A stretch of 64,000 nucleotides of DNA from Myxococcus sp. (GTDB lineage: Bacteria; Myxococcota; Myxococcia; Myxococcales; Myxococcaceae): contig JACSRE010000381.1 in the NCBI GenBank assembly GCA_014879945.1, forward strand, positions 17,122 through 81,121, given 5' to 3'. Shown one piece after another: positions 8,134 to 18,258 of the stretch. Position 1 is the first letter of the stretch; each line of letters begins with the position of its first letter. A program made the position numbers and the translations under genes. The notes beneath the pieces are model-generated. The model had not been told where the DNA came from, did not search any database, and worked only from the letters and a program-made list of their open reading frames with translations.

Positions 8134-9141
8134 TCAGGGCGCCGAGAGCTGTCCGTCGTCTGACACCCGCACGCCCGACTTCGGGAAGTCGCGCGCCGAG
8201 AGGGCGGCGATGGTCTTCTGGCCACGCCCGCGCTCGTCGGGCATCGGCACGCCCTTGCCCTCTTGCTTCGTCGAGAGCACCCTGCCCTTCACGAAGCGCC
8301 CGTCGTCGGCCAGCTCCACCTCGAGCACCACCGAGACGCCGAGCGCGCCCCCGAGGCTGAAGCGCCCGTAGGTGGCGAAGTTGCCCAGCGAGTAGGCGAT
8401 GAGGCGGCCCTGGTAGAGCTCCATCGCGCGCAGCACGTGCGGCCCGTGGCCGAGCACCACGTCGGCGCCTGCGTCGATGACGCCGCGGGCGAAGGCCTTG
8501 AGGTCGCCGCGGTTCTCACCCAGATAGCGCTCGGCGCCGTCGCGCACCCGGTCGGCCCCCAGGCCCTCGGCGCCGCCGTGGAAGCTGACGATGACGAGGT
8601 CGTGCGTCGCCGCGGCCTTCGCCACCAGCGCCTTCGCGGCGGCGAGGTCGTTGACGTCGTTGGTGGCGCCCGAGGTGTGAAACGCGACCAGTGCGAGCCG
8701 CTTGCCCTTCACGGTGAGCGTGCCGACGGAGCCAGGCGGGCCGCTCCACACGATGCCCTGGGCGTCGAGCGCCGCCTCGGTCTCGCGGCGGCAGGCCTCG
8801 CCGAAGTCACCCGAGTGGTTGTTCGCCGTCGAGCCCAGGTCGATGCCGGCGCCCTTGAGGTACGCCGCGTAGCGGGTGGGCGACCGAAACGCGAAGCAGT
8901 TGCCGCCCTTGCGGCACTTCGCCGAGGTGCCCGAGTCACACAGCGGCCCCTCGAGGTTCGCGAAGGTGACGTCGGCGTCTCGCAGCAGAGGCGCGACCGC
9001 GTCGAGCAGGTGCGCGCCGTCGTCTGGGGGGAGCACGCCCTCGGGCACCGCGGTGCCCAGCATCACGTCACCGACCGCGCGCAGGCGGAGCGTCGGCTCG
9101 GCCTGGCCCAGCAGGAGCGCGACGACGAAGAGCGACGACAT
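8134..9141 (-). CDS. CapA-family (poly-gamma-glutamate capsule type) protein
   Basis: The 335-aa exported protein has a short hydrophobic N terminus (MSSLFVVALLLGQA). It then carries the metallophosphatase-like CapA fold: 'AVGDVMLG', 'FANLEGPLC', 'TANNHSGDFG', 'VSFHGGAEG' and 'GHGPHVLRAMELYQGRLIAYSLGNF'. Characterised members act in capsule polyglutamate synthesis. No capB/capC genes are adjacent, so a different envelope polymer or a stand-alone hydrolase is equally possible. The long ORF-track frame to 10398 is mostly shadow of actF. The real start is ATG 9141, 74 bp downstream of the actF stop and just past a strong hairpin. Confidence 0.85.
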   Translation of the reverse strand: MSSLFVVALLLGQAEPTLRLRAVGDVMLGTAVPEGVLPPDDGAHLLDAVAPLLRDADVTFANLEGPLCDSGTSAKCRKGGNCFAFRSPTRYAAYLKGAGIDLGSTANNHSGDFGEACRRETEAALDAQGIVWSGPPGSVGTLTVKGKRLALVAFHTSGATNDVNDLAAAKALVAKAAATHDLVIVSFHGGAEGLGADRVRDGAERYLGENRGDLKAFARGVIDAGADVVLGHGPHVLRAMELYQGRLIAYSLGNFATYGRFSLGGALGVSVVLEVELADDGRFVKGRVLSTKQEGKGVPMPDERGRGQKTIAALSARDFPKSGVRVSDDGQLSAP

Positions 9142-9162
9142 GACGGCCTCCTGGAGACACCA

Positions 9163-9199
9163 CGGCCCTGCGACTCCCGTGGCGGAGCGCGCAGGGCCG
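9163..9199 (-). terminator. Hairpin after actF (possible terminator/attenuator)
   Basis: Perfect 10-bp inverted repeat: CGGCCCTGCG at 9163-9172 pairs with CGCAGGGCCG at 9190-9199 across a 17-nt loop. It starts 17 nt after the actF stop and ends 22 nt before the CapA-family start. No T-tract follows on the minus strand, so intrinsic termination would be weak. It may instead stabilise the end of the act transcript. Confidence 0.45.
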
Positions 9200-9215
9200 A
9201 AGGTGAGCCGGCGCT

Positions 9216-10451
9216 TTAGTAGTTCTCGTGCGCCAGCGAGTCCGACAGGCGCGGGTCGTTGATGGGGACGACCTTGTTCTTGTTGAGGAAGAACCCGAAC
9301 GCCGCCAGGAACACCCCGAGCATGCCGATGAGGGCCGTCGCGTCGAGGTACGAGAGCGCGAAGTGCGGCTCGTGGTGGCCCCCGGTGTGCGCGCCGAAGT
9401 TCGGCATGATGAGCCAGTACATGTCGACCAGGTGCATGAAGAGCATCCACACGCAGCCGACCGCGAGGCCCACCCGGTGGCGCTTCACGTGCCGCGACAC
9501 GAAGTAGAAGAACGGCACGAAGAAGTGCAGCACCGGCAGGGCGTACGACACGTGCTGCCAGCCGCCCGCCATGCGCACGATGTAGAACTCGGTCTCTTCG
9601 GGAATGTTCGCGTACCAGATGAGGATGAACTGGCTGAACGCGATGTAGGCCCAGAAGACGCCGTAGCCGTAGACGTACTTGCCGAGGTCGTGGAAGTGCT
9701 CGGCAGTGATGGCCTTGGTGAGCACGCCCGCGCGCTGCAGCCCCATCGCCACCAGCGCGAGGAAGGCGTGGAACGCGAGGATGGACGCCGCGAAGTAGTA
9801 GATGCCGAAGATGGTCGAGTACCAGTGCGGCTGGAGCGACATCATCCAGTCGATGGCCTGGAAGCTCTGCGAGAGCGCGTAGAGGGCGATGCCCGGCGTG
9901 CTGACCAGCACCAGGCGCTTCACCAGGGCCTCGCGCGCCGCGGGGTTGGTCTCGGTGTCCATCTTGGTCGAGGTGTTGTGGAGCACCCACGCCAGCACGC
10001 TCCAGATGGCGAAGTAGATGGCCGCGCGCCCGAAGAAGGCGCCCGACGAGAGGAACCAGGTCTTGCGCGCGAGGATCTCGTCGATGTGGTCGGCGTGCGT
10101 CCACGGGTAGAGTTCGTGGAAGCCCACCGTCGCGATGGGGATGAAGAGGAACGCGAAGACCGGCAGCGTCACCGCCGCGGTCTCGGCGATGCGGCGCAGC
10201 ACGATGTGCCAGCCCGCCTTCACCGCGTGGTTGATCAGCACCCAGCCGAGGGCGCCGAGCGCGAGCGCGAGCACGCTCTCGAAGGCCCAGAGGTACGCGA
10301 ACATCGCGCGGGCCTTGTTGTCGCCGCCGGCCGAGGCCAGCGTCGCGCCCAGGCCGATGACGGCCATGGCGCCGCCGAGCATGGGCAGCTTCGCCCACAG
10401 GCTCGTCGAAGGAATCGTGATGTCGGTCGGCTTTTCGATGGCGTGGCTCAC
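9216..10451 (-). CDS. actF: Alternative complex III subunit ActF (NrfD-like)
   Basis: The 411-aa polytopic inner-membrane protein has about ten hydrophobic helices. It is one of the two NrfD/PsrC-like quinol-interacting membrane subunits of alternative complex III, a quinol:electron acceptor oxidoreductase. Recognisable family segments are 'FHELYPWTHADHIDEI', 'SFQAIDWMMSLQPHWYST' and 'FWAYIAFSQFILIWYANIPEET'. It is the last gene of the act operon, follows actE by 7 bp and uses a GTG start at 10451 preceded by 'GAGGACC'. Its length matches the family. The start is supported by the immediate actE stop upstream. Confidence 0.92.
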   Translation of the reverse strand: MSHAIEKPTDITIPSTSLWAKLPMLGGAMAVIGLGATLASAGGDNKARAMFAYLWAFESVLALALGALGWVLINHAVKAGWHIVLRRIAETAAVTLPVFAFLFIPIATVGFHELYPWTHADHIDEILARKTWFLSSGAFFGRAAIYFAIWSVLAWVLHNTSTKMDTETNPAAREALVKRLVLVSTPGIALYALSQSFQAIDWMMSLQPHWYSTIFGIYYFAASILAFHAFLALVAMGLQRAGVLTKAITAEHFHDLGKYVYGYGVFWAYIAFSQFILIWYANIPEETEFYIVRMAGGWQHVSYALPVLHFFVPFFYFVSRHVKRHRVGLAVGCVWMLFMHLVDMYWLIMPNFGAHTGGHHEPHFALSYLDATALIGMLGVFLAAFGFFLNKNKVVPINDPRLSDSLAHENY

Positions 10452-10458
10452 GAGGTCC

Positions 10459-11388
10459 TCACTTCAGCGTCTCGAAGTACTTGGCGATGCTCTCGACCTC
10501 GAGGTCGGTCACCACTGCGGGCGGCATCGCCGGGGGGTAGCCGTCGACGACCTTCGCCATCGGCTGCCGAATCGACTCGGCCAGGTACGCCAGGTCGACC
10601 ACCACGTCGCCGGCGCTCGTCTTCTCGGTCTTGCCCCACAGGCCCTTGAACGACGGGCCCACCAGCTTCGAGCCGTCGAGCGAGTGGCAGGCGTTGCAGC
10701 CCTTGTCCTTGTAGAGCTTCTTGCCGAGGTCGGCGCTCGCCTTGGTGAGGTCCACCGCGGGGCCGGAGTCTCCGCCGGGCTCCCACGAGACCGCCGGGTC
10801 CTTCTGGCGCTCGAGGTCGCGCACGTAGGCGACGATGGCCCACCGGTCGGCCACGGGAATCTGCGCCGCGTACGAGGCCATGTTGCCGCCGTTCACGCCC
10901 ACCGCGATGGCCGCGTAGAGCTTGCCGTTCTTGAGCTCCTTCACGCGGTCGCTGTGCATCGAGGGCGGGGGCACCAGCAGGCCCTTGCTGGTGTTCACCA
11001 CGCCGTCGCCGTCGCCGTTGGGGCCGTGGCAGGGGGTGCAGAAGATCTTGAAGCGCTCGTGGCCGCGGGCGATCGCCTCGGCCGTGGGCGCGCCGTCGTC
11101 GCCCTTGATCGAGGCGGGGAACGCGAGCACGAACTCGCCCTTGTCGTCGGTGCCCTTGACGAGGTGGTCGTCGTCGTCGAGCTGACCGATCGCCACCGTG
11201 CCCTCGACGGGCGCCCGCATCGAGCGGCCGTCGGCGAAGAGGCCGGTCGTGTCCTTGCGGTACGACTTCACCTTCTCCTGGGTGTCCATGTTGGGGATGA
11301 GGTGCACCGGCGGCTTGTCGGACTCCCAGCCGCGGCAGCCCGAGAGGCCCACCAGACACACCACTCCGCTCCACAAAAGGTTTCGCAT
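10459..11388 (-). CDS. actE: Dihaem cytochrome c subunit ActE of alternative complex III
   Basis: The 309-aa periplasmic lipoprotein cytochrome has a signal ending in the lipobox 'VGLSGC' (Cys18) and two class I haem-c sites. These are 'CTPCHG' at 117-121 and 'CNACHS' at 231-235. Methionine-rich distal segments follow ('QPMAKVVDGYPPAMPP'). In the best studied complex (Rhodothermus) ActE is monohaem, so the second C-terminal haem domain is an added relay resembling a fused cytochrome c. ATG 11388 is chosen over the ORF-track start at 11427, which would lie inside actD. It is preceded by the actD stop 7 bp upstream. Confidence 0.88.
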   Translation of the reverse strand: MRNLLWSGVVCLVGLSGCRGWESDKPPVHLIPNMDTQEKVKSYRKDTTGLFADGRSMRAPVEGTVAIGQLDDDDHLVKGTDDKGEFVLAFPASIKGDDGAPTAEAIARGHERFKIFCTPCHGPNGDGDGVVNTSKGLLVPPPSMHSDRVKELKNGKLYAAIAVGVNGGNMASYAAQIPVADRWAIVAYVRDLERQKDPAVSWEPGGDSGPAVDLTKASADLGKKLYKDKGCNACHSLDGSKLVGPSFKGLWGKTEKTSAGDVVVDLAYLAESIRQPMAKVVDGYPPAMPPAVVTDLEVESIAKYFETLK

Positions 11389-11395
11389 GTGAACT

Positions 11396-11932
11396 CTAGG
11401 CCTCCAGCTCTTCGACGAGCGTGGCACCGGACTCCTGGAGCAGCGCCTTCGTCTTCTCGCCGTCGAAGCGCGGGTCCTCTGCCTCGATCATGATGAAGAA
11501 CTTGTCGTCGGTGACACGCTCGAACGCCTTCGAGGCGAACGCCGGGTGGTACGGCTGCGGGAGCCCGTTCATGATCCAGTTCGCGAGGAACGCGGTCACG
11601 CAGCTCGAGAGGACCGTCACCTCGTACCAGACGGGCACGAAGGCGGGGATCGAGAACAACGGCTTGCCGCCGACGATCATCGGGTAGGCCCAGCCCATCG
11701 CCCACGCCTGGAAGAAGAGCATGAAGGTCGAGCCGGTGATGCCCATCACCAGCACGGCCCAGGGCAGCTTCGAGTCGGGCACGCCCATCACCTTGTCGAG
11801 GCCGTGCACGGGGAACGGGGTGCACACGTCCCACTTCTCGTAGCCGGCGGCGCGAACCCGGGCCGCGGCGTGCGTCACCGTGGCGGGGTTCTCGTATTGG
11901 GCGAGCAGGCCCCAGTGCTTCTTGTCGCTCAT
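11396..11932 (-). CDS. actD: Alternative complex III subunit ActD
   Basis: The 178-aa membrane subunit has a cytoplasmic N-terminal ferredoxin-like segment ('[31 protein letters not shown]'), then two transmembrane helices and a C-terminal soluble tail. This 'HAAARVRxAGYxxWDxxxPFPVHG' pattern is diagnostic of ActD. It carries no cofactor site and is thought to be structural, contacting ActC and ActF. The gene overlaps the actC stop by 4 bp (ATGA), indicating translational coupling. Confidence 0.92.
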   Translation of the reverse strand: MSDKKHWGLLAQYENPATVTHAAARVRAAGYEKWDVCTPFPVHGLDKVMGVPDSKLPWAVLVMGITGSTFMLFFQAWAMGWAYPMIVGGKPLFSIPAFVPVWYEVTVLSSCVTAFLANWIMNGLPQPYHPAFASKAFERVTDDKFFIMIEAEDPRFDGEKTKALLQESGATLVEELEA

Positions 11933-13470
11933 GAGTGACCTCCGGTGCCGGCGACCGCCGTCGAGGGAATCGCGCCACCGATGGCGGGCGCCTCGGTGTG
12001 GTGGTGCGCCGCCTCGTGCGCGTGGCCAGCGGCGTGGCCGTAGCCTTCCCAGTGCGGGTTGGCCTGCGCCATCACGCCCTTCACCTCGCTCATGGCGATG
12101 ACGGGGAAGAAGCGCACGAAGAGCAGGAAGAGGAAGAAGAAGAGGCCGAAGGTGCCCAACAGGAAGAGCACCTCGGTGACGGGCACGAAGTAGTCCCAGC
12201 TCGAGGGCAGCGCGTCGCGGTGCAGCGAGGTCACCGTGATGACGAAGCGCTCGAACCACATGCCGATGTTCACGAAGATCGACAGGACGAAGGTGATCTT
12301 CACGTTGGTGCGGATCTTCTTGAACCAGTACAGCTGCGGGGTGATCACGTTGCAGCTCATCATGATCCAGTAGGCCCACCAGTACGGCCCACCCATGCGG
12401 TTGAGGAACGTGAAGCCCTCGTATTGGTTGCCCGAGTAGGCCGCCATGAAGAACTCCATGCCGTACGCGTACCCGACGAGCGAGCCGGTCAGCAGGATGA
12501 TCTTGTTCATGTTCTCGATGTGACGAATCGTGATCACGTCTTTGAGGCCCAGCCACTGGCGCGCCGGAATCGCGAGCGTCAGCACCATCGCGAAGCCCGA
12601 GAAGATGGCGCCGGCCACGAAGTACGGCGGGAAGATGGTGGTGTGCCAGCCGGGCAGCTGCGAGACGGCGAAGTCGAACGAGACGATGGTGTGCACCGAG
12701 AGCACCAGCGGCGCCGAGAAGGCCGCGAGGATCTGGTAGGCCTTCTCGTAGGTCACCCAGTGGCGCATCGAGCCGCGCCAGCCCAGCGACAAGAAGCCGT
12801 AGAAGAAGCGGCGCCACTTGATGGTGGTGCGGTCACGCAGGGTCGCGAAGTCGGGAACCAGGCCGGTGTACCAGAAGAGGATCGACACCAGCGCGTAGGT
12901 GTTGACGGCCCACACGTCCCACTCCAGCGGGCTGCGGAAGTTCGGCCACAGGCCCATCTGGTTGGGAATCGGGAACAGGTAGTAGTCCATCCAGATGCGG
13001 CCGGTGTGCAGCGCCACGCACGAGCCGGCGCAGGCGACGGCGAAGATGGTCATCGCCTCGGCGAACCGGTTGATGCTGGTGCGCCACTTCTGGCGGAACA
13101 GGTAGAGCACCGCCGAGATGAGCGTGCCGGCGTGGCCGATGCCGACCCAGAAGACGAAGTTGACGATGTCCCACGCCCAGGCGACCGGGGTGTTGTTGCC
13201 CCAGATGCCGGGGCCTTCCCAGAAGAGGTAGCCGACGTAGCCGCCGAACATTGCCGCGCCGGCGGCCGCGAGCGCGATGCCGAACTTCAGCCCGTTGGGC
13301 GTCTGGAGGATCGGCGCCTCGTTCACCTTGCAGACCATCTCGGTGATCGCGTGGAAGTCGTGGTCACCACGAACCAGTGGCTCACGGCCCTCGATGACCT
13401 CGGGCAACACCACGTCGCCCCGCAGGTTCGGGTCGTCAGGCAGCGTCATGGTGGCAGTTGGCGTTCCCAT
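11929..13470 (-). CDS. actC: Alternative complex III subunit ActC (NrfD-like)
   Basis: The 513-aa polytopic protein has about ten transmembrane helices and a His-rich C-terminal tail ('[14 protein letters not shown]'). It is the second NrfD/PsrC-like subunit and holds the likely quinol site in alternative complex III. Typical segments are '[23 protein letters not shown]', '[21 protein letters not shown]' and '[19 protein letters not shown]'. The ATG at 13470 overlaps the actB stop by one base (TGATG). The ORF track extends upstream inside actB. The histidine tail is unusually long and might bind metal. Confidence 0.93.
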   Translation of the reverse strand: MGTPTATMTLPDDPNLRGDVVLPEVIEGREPLVRGDHDFHAITEMVCKVNEAPILQTPNGLKFGIALAAAGAAMFGGYVGYLFWEGPGIWGNNTPVAWAWDIVNFVFWVGIGHAGTLISAVLYLFRQKWRTSINRFAEAMTIFAVACAGSCVALHTGRIWMDYYLFPIPNQMGLWPNFRSPLEWDVWAVNTYALVSILFWYTGLVPDFATLRDRTTIKWRRFFYGFLSLGWRGSMRHWVTYEKAYQILAAFSAPLVLSVHTIVSFDFAVSQLPGWHTTIFPPYFVAGAIFSGFAMVLTLAIPARQWLGLKDVITIRHIENMNKIILLTGSLVGYAYGMEFFMAAYSGNQYEGFTFLNRMGGPYWWAYWIMMSCNVITPQLYWFKKIRTNVKITFVLSIFVNIGMWFERFVITVTSLHRDALPSSWDYFVPVTEVLFLLGTFGLFFFLFLLFVRFFPVIAMSEVKGVMAQANPHWEGYGHAAGHAHEAAHHHTEAPAIGGAIPSTAVAGTGGHS

Positions 13471-16400
13471 CAGGCCAGCTCCTCGTTCTCGTTGCGCACG
13501 CGGGCGAGGTAGCTGGTGCGTGGGCGAATGTTGAGTTCCTGCAGCATCTCGTAGTTGCGCTCGCTGTTCTTGAGCGCGAACACCTTCGACTTCTCGTCGT
13601 TGATGTTGCCGAAGGTGATGGCGCTGGTCGGGCACGCCTGCTGGCACGCCGGAATCACCGCGCCGTCAGGCAGCGCCTTGCGGTCGTGGCCCTGGCGCTT
13701 GGCGGCGATCTTGGCGTCGTCGATGCGCTGCGCGCAGTACGAGCACTTCTCCATCACGCCGCGGTACCGCACCGACACGTCGGGGTTGCGCTGGAGCTTG
13801 AGCGTCTTCATGCGCTCCTTCCAGTACGGCTCGACGTAGACGTTCCCGGTGTGGGTGTAGTCGAGGTAGTTGAAGCGCCGCACCTTGTAGGGGCAGTTGT
13901 TGGCGCAGTACCGGGTGCCGATGCACCGGTTGTAGGCCATCGTGTTGGTGCCCTCTTCGTCGTGCACCGTGGCCGAGACCGGGCACACCGGCTCGCAGGG
14001 CGCGTTCTCGCAGTGCATGCACGCCACCGGCTGGTGCACCGCCGCGGGCGCGTCCACGTCACCGGTGAAGTAGCGGTCGATGCGAATCCAGTGGAGCTCG
14101 CGGCCCAGCAGCACCTGCTCGCGGCCCACCACCGCGATGTTGTTCTCGGACTGGCAGGCGATCGCGCAGTAGTTGCAGCCGATGCAGGCCGACAGGTCGA
14201 TGACCATGCCCCACTGCTGGCCTTCGTAGACGATCTCGCTGTGCGGCTGAATGGGCTTCGAGGGCCGGTTCTTCGGCGTGCCGAGCGTCACCAGGTTCGC
14301 GGGCATGTCGCCCTTGTGCGCGAAGCTCTCGTCCTTCGCGTAGGCGGCGGCGGTGGCCGAGCGGAACAGCGGGCGGTCGCCCAGGCCCAGCTTGCGGTGC
14401 TCCGAGTCGGCGCTCTCGTCGAGCATCTTGACGAAGGTGAGCTCCTTCAGCGGCGACGCGGGCACCGAGAAGTGGTCTTGCGTCGACGCCAGCACCTGCG
14501 TCTTGCCCGTCTTCGTCACCTTCACGCCGGTGACGACGTTGAGGGCGCCCTCGAGCAGCGGGGTGACGTCGGCGCCGATGCCCTTCGAGACCTCTCCCTG
14601 CGCGCGGCCGTAGCCGGCGGTCATCACCAGGGTGGCGGGCGCGAGGCCGGGGAGCACGAAGGTCGGCGTGGTGATGGAGCGGCCGTTGACCGTCACCTCG
14701 ACGACGTCGGCGGTGTAGCCGTTGCGCACCACCGCGCTCTCGATGCCCAGCTCTTTGGCGACCGACGGCGCCATCAGCAGCGCGTTGTCCCAGCAGAGCT
14801 TCGACATGGTGTCGGGCAGCTCCATCACCCACGAGGTGTTGGTGAGGCGGCCGTCTTTGGCGTGCCCGTGCACCGCGACCAGCTCGTAGTTGTCCTTGCC
14901 CGGGGTGACGCTGGTGAGCGCGCCCACGGCGGTGGCGATCTCAGCCACCTTCGCCGCGGCGGGCGCCGGGGTTCTGGCGGTGCCGGCGATGACGCCGTCG
15001 TGCAGGGCCTTGCGCCAGGCCTTCTCGGCGGTGAGCTTGCCGCCCTCGGCGCGCCAGGTCGCCTCGACGAGCTTCTTGTCGCCCGTCTCGGCTTCGCCCG
15101 CCAGCTGCGCCAGCAGGGTGATGAGGGGGCGGCCCGAGAACAGCGGGAGGATGATGGGCTGCACCAGGCTGACGGTGCCGTCCCAGCCCTCGGCGTCGCC
15201 CCACGACTCGAGGAAGTGGGCCAGCGGCGCGTGCCAGGTGGCCTTGAGGCCCGTCTCTTCGGGGAAGAGGCCGAGGTGCACCGTCGTCTTGGCCTTCGCG
15301 AGCGCCTCGCCGAACTTCAGCGCGCCGGGCGCGGTGTAGACCGGGTTGACGTCGGCCAACACCACGGTGTCGATGGCGCCTTCGCCCAGCGCCTTGGTGA
15401 GCGCGGCGAGCTGCTCGTACTGGCTGGGGTGGTCGAGGGCCTCGCCCATCGAGACCGTCTGGCCGCCGCCGAGCGCCGCGTTGATGGCGAAGGCCAGCGC
15501 GTGCACCGCCGGCGGCTGGCGCTCACCGACGAACAGCGTGGCGGCGCCCTTGTTGGCGGCGAGGTCTTTGGCGAGCGCCGCGACGAACCGGGTCACGTTC
15601 GCGGGCAGCGCGGCGCCTTCGAGCGCGCCGAGCGCGCCGAGGTCGACGCCGTTGGCGGCGAGGGCCTTCGCGAGCGCCTTCATCACGTCGACGCCCTGGC
15701 TCGAGGCCACCCGCACGCGGTGGTCGGCGTTGGTGCCGGTCGCGCTGAAGGTCGACTCGGCGACGTACAGGCGCTGCATCTTCGCGAGGTCATCGCGGGT
15801 GTGCACGGCGCGCGTCGCCCCGAACTGGCGGGCCAGCTTGAGGTGGTCGGGGCCCGAGACGAGGAAGTCGGAGTCGAGGGCGAAGATGATCTTCGTCGTC
15901 GAGAGGTCGGCGTGCACGCGCGCGCCGGGCCCGAACGCCAGGTGGGCGCCCAGGTGCTGCTGGTCGGGGGCGAGCGGGTCCCACCGGACGATCTTCGCCT
16001 GCGGCAGCTTCGTGGCGACGAGCTTGAGCAGGCGCTCGGCGGTCGGCCCGAGCTCGTCTTCGACGACGATGGCCAGGCCCGCGCCCTGGGCGCCGGCGAA
16101 CTTCGTGGACAGCTCCTTGAAGAACGCGTCGAACTTCTCCCAGGTGCTGGCCTGGCCGCCCTGCATCGGGGCGCGCGCGCGCTCCGGGTCGTACAGGCGC
16201 AGCACCTCGGCCTGGGCCCAGATGTCAGAGGCGCCCAGCGAGCTGGGGTGGTTCGGGTTGCCCTCGATCTTGGTGGGCCGGCCGCCGTTGGCCTCGACGA
16301 TGAGGCCCACCGCGCCCTCGGACCGCTGCATCGCGGTCGAGTAGTACATGCGCACGCCCGGCACGACCTGCTCCGGCTGCTGCACGAAGGGCAGGATCTC

Positions 16401-16640
16401 GTCGACCGGGCGGCGAACCTGCAGGTTCTCGCAGCCGGCCAGCGCGCCCAGCGACATCGCGGCGGCGCCGATCTTCAGCGCGTCGCGGCGGTTGAAGCCC
16501 TCGGGCGTCAGCCCGTTGGGGAACTCGTCCTCCATCTGCTTCTTGAGGAGCTCGTCGCCTTCTTTGTGCGCGACGGAACGCCAGTACGTCGGCGGCTCGT
16601 TCATCTGGTCGCGAAGCGGGGCGTAGGGGTCTTTCTTCAT
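13470..16640 (-). CDS. actB: Alternative complex III iron-sulphur subunit ActB
   Basis: The 1056-aa periplasmic electron-transfer subunit begins with a Tat-type signal ('[21 protein letters not shown]', residues about 50-70) that also ends in a lipobox-like Cys. A molybdopterin-oxidoreductase-like domain of about 650 residues follows; no Mo-ligand motif is apparent, and family members lack the cofactor. The C-terminal ferredoxin-like part carries four cysteine groups: '[11 protein letters not shown]', '[13 protein letters not shown]', '[11 protein letters not shown]' and 'CSYCAQRI...CQQAC'. These suit three 4Fe-4S and one 3Fe-4S clusters. It lies 36 bp downstream of actA. Confidence 0.94.
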   Translation of the reverse strand: MKKDPYAPLRDQMNEPPTYWRSVAHKEGDELLKKQMEDEFPNGLTPEGFNRRDALKIGAAAMSLGALAGCENLQVRRPVDEILPFVQQPEQVVPGVRMYYSTAMQRSEGAVGLIVEANGGRPTKIEGNPNHPSSLGASDIWAQAEVLRLYDPERARAPMQGGQASTWEKFDAFFKELSTKFAGAQGAGLAIVVEDELGPTAERLLKLVATKLPQAKIVRWDPLAPDQQHLGAHLAFGPGARVHADLSTTKIIFALDSDFLVSGPDHLKLARQFGATRAVHTRDDLAKMQRLYVAESTFSATGTNADHRVRVASSQGVDVMKALAKALAANGVDLGALGALEGAALPANVTRFVAALAKDLAANKGAATLFVGERQPPAVHALAFAINAALGGGQTVSMGEALDHPSQYEQLAALTKALGEGAIDTVVLADVNPVYTAPGALKFGEALAKAKTTVHLGLFPEETGLKATWHAPLAHFLESWGDAEGWDGTVSLVQPIILPLFSGRPLITLLAQLAGEAETGDKKLVEATWRAEGGKLTAEKAWRKALHDGVIAGTARTPAPAAAKVAEIATAVGALTSVTPGKDNYELVAVHGHAKDGRLTNTSWVMELPDTMSKLCWDNALLMAPSVAKELGIESAVVRNGYTADVVEVTVNGRSITTPTFVLPGLAPATLVMTAGYGRAQGEVSKGIGADVTPLLEGALNVVTGVKVTKTGKTQVLASTQDHFSVPASPLKELTFVKMLDESADSEHRKLGLGDRPLFRSATAAAYAKDESFAHKGDMPANLVTLGTPKNRPSKPIQPHSEIVYEGQQWGMVIDLSACIGCNYCAIACQSENNIAVVGREQVLLGRELHWIRIDRYFTGDVDAPAAVHQPVACMHCENAPCEPVCPVSATVHDEEGTNTMAYNRCIGTRYCANNCPYKVRRFNYLDYTHTGNVYVEPYWKERMKTLKLQRNPDVSVRYRGVMEKCSYCAQRIDDAKIAAKRQGHDRKALPDGAVIPACQQACPTSAITFGNINDEKSKVFALKNSERNYEMLQELNIRPRTSYLARVRNENEELA

Positions 16641-16676
16641 GGCGGTGTCGTTCTTTCGAAGAAGACGAAGAGTCGG

Positions 16677-17399
16677 TCAGCGGTGGCAGCCGGAGCAGCC
16701 GGCGGTCGCGTAGGTGAGCAGCTCACCGTTGGGGCCGCGCTTGGCGGCGGCCGAGAGGCTGCCCGGCGGGTTGAGCGTGGCGGCGATCTTCGTCGCCTTC
16801 TCGTTCCAGGCCAGGTCGCCCTTCCAGCCCATCGCGGTCAGCTGCTCCACCGGGCGCAGGTTGGGCGCGGGGTCGGAGTGACAGTCGAGGCACCAGGCCA
16901 TCGACAGCGGCTGGGTCTGCTTGACGACCTCCATGGTGTCGATGCGGCCGTGGCAGGTCTCGCAGCCGACCGCGGCGCGGTTCTCACCGACGCCGACGCC
17001 CATGTGGGCCGAGTGGTTGAAGTAGGCGAAGTCGGGCGTCTTGTGAATGCGCACCCACTCGACCGACTTGCCGGTCTTCCACGACTCGCGCAGGGCCTCG
17101 AGCTTGGGCGAGTCCTTCTTCACCTGCGCGTGGCAGTTCATGCACGTCTGCGTCGGGGGCACGCCGCCGTGCGGGCCGCGCTCCACGTAGGCGTGGCAGT
17201 AGCGACAGTCGATCTGCATGTCGCCCGCGTGCAGCTTGTGGCTGTACTCGATGGGCTGCGTCGGTTTGTAGCCGACGTCGGTGTGCCACGGAGAGCCCCA
17301 CCAGTAGAGGGCAAACGTGACGACACCGCCGCCGACGAGCGTTCCGACGAGCGCCAGGGCTGGGGTCTGGTTCCACCACTTCGGGAAGATCTGGGCCAT
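16677..17399 (-). CDS. actA: Pentahaem cytochrome c subunit ActA
   Basis: The 240-aa protein has one N-terminal transmembrane anchor (about 13-33) and five haem-c motifs: 'CRYCH', 'CMNCH', 'CETCH', 'CLDCH' and a terminal 'CSGCHR' at the very C terminus, as in other ActA proteins. It passes electrons from the ActB clusters to the monohaem/dihaem cytochrome subunit or directly to the oxidase. It is the first gene of the act operon, with an ATG at 17399. A 226-bp non-coding stretch upstream carries an FNR-like element shared with the oxidase operon. Confidence 0.94.
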   Translation of the reverse strand: MAQIFPKWWNQTPALALVGTLVGGGVVTFALYWWGSPWHTDVGYKPTQPIEYSHKLHAGDMQIDCRYCHAYVERGPHGGVPPTQTCMNCHAQVKKDSPKLEALRESWKTGKSVEWVRIHKTPDFAYFNHSAHMGVGVGENRAAVGCETCHGRIDTMEVVKQTQPLSMAWCLDCHSDPAPNLRPVEQLTAMGWKGDLAWNEKATKIAATLNPPGSLSAAAKRGPNGELLTYATAGCSGCHR

Positions 17400-17501
17400 G
17401 TGAAATGCGACCTCGCGAGCGTGCGGCGTGTAGCGGTAACGGCCTTACGCCTCAAGAACGAAACGACGGCAAGAACTGCGTTCGTCGAGAGAGAATGGAG
17501 C

Positions 17502-17515
17502 TTGCTGCATGTCAT
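17502..17515 (-). promoter_or_regulatory. FNR-like element upstream of actA
   Basis: On the minus strand this reads ATGAC-ATGC-AGCAA, 7 of 10 matches to the FNR consensus TTGAT-N4-ATCAA. It lies 103-116 bp upstream of the actA start, in the only sizeable gap of the respiratory block (17400-17625). The core CTTGCTGCA plus TCA also occurs in the oxidase promoter region in the same orientation. Confidence 0.4.
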
Positions 17516-17625
17516 TCGCCCTGCTTCGGGCGAGGAAGATCAGCGGTGAAGGCCGCGCGAAATCAGCCTGACTCCTCGCCGACAGGAGCGCGATTGCTCG
17601 CACCTGCGCCGACCTCGCGCCCCGC

Positions 17626-18258
17626 TCAAGGGTTGGGGCCGAACCGCGCGAGCAGGCGGGCGGCGTTGATGGCGTTGCCCCGGCCCGCGGAGTCGTCTCT
17701 CCAGAAGTCCCGCACCTGGCCCTCCTGGTCGACGAGCGCGAACGCGGGCAGCCCCATCTGCTCGCTCACCGTGGTGCCCGCGTCGGAGCCGCCGCGCAGC
17801 GCCCACGACGCATGGAACGAGGAGAGGAGCGGGGCGAGGGCCTCGTCGGCGCCGGTGACGACGTGCCAGCGGCCGGCGGCGAGCCCCTTCAGCGCGGGCG
17901 CAGCCGAGTCGCGCGCCACCGTGACGAAGTGAACCTTGTCGCCGAGGTCGTCGGTGTGGTCGAGGCCGCGGCCGAACGCGCGCTGGGCCTCGACGCAGGC
18001 GGCCTCACACGGGCCGTTGGCGAAGAACGTGAGGAAGACCTTGCCCGAGAGCTCCGCCGAGCCGAAGGGCCGCGCGTCGTCGACCGTTGAGAGCTGCCAG
18101 GCCCCCAGCGGCGCGATGGCCGGCGGCGCCTTCAGGAAGCGGCGCTGCATGAACGGCAGCACCGTCAGCACCACCGCGCCGAGCAGGAAGGCGATGACGA
18201 ACGGGCTCTTCCACCACGGCCCGCGGGCCTCGGGTTCTGCGGCCGACTCAGTCGTCAC
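17626..18258 (-). CDS. SCO1/SenC-like membrane-anchored thioredoxin-fold protein
   Basis: The 210-aa protein has a single N-terminal membrane helix (about 19-37) and a periplasmic thioredoxin fold with C84-x3-C88 ('NGPCEAAC'). It resembles the SCO copper chaperones that help assemble the CuA site of oxidase subunit II. The conserved SCO histidine before the 'xLVDxxG' strand seems to be missing: the segment reads 'SEQMGLPAFALVDQEG'. Copper binding may thus be lost, and a thiol-disulphide role is possible. The GTG start at 18258 overlaps the upstream small gene by 11 bp, so it is the last gene of the oxidase operon. Confidence 0.75.
   Translation of the reverse strand: MTTESAAEPEARGPWWKSPFVIAFLLGAVVLTVLPFMQRRFLKAPPAIAPLGAWQLSTVDDARPFGSAELSGKVFLTFFANGPCEAACVEAQRAFGRGLDHTDDLGDKVHFVTVARDSAAPALKGLAAGRWHVVTGADEALAPLLSSFHASWALRGGSDAGTTVSEQMGLPAFALVDQEGQVRDFWRDDSAGRGNAINAARLLARFGPNP

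Noticed and set aside
8134-10398. Fused 754-aa minus-strand protein
   Set aside because: The upstream part is an actF shadow; the CapA-family gene has its own start after the actF stop.
13458-17549. Plus-strand ORF of 1363 aa antisense to actA-actB
   Set aside because: It is a GC-rich shadow frame with Arg/His/Glu-biased composition, no recognisable domain, and two well-supported cytochrome and Fe-S genes on the other strand.
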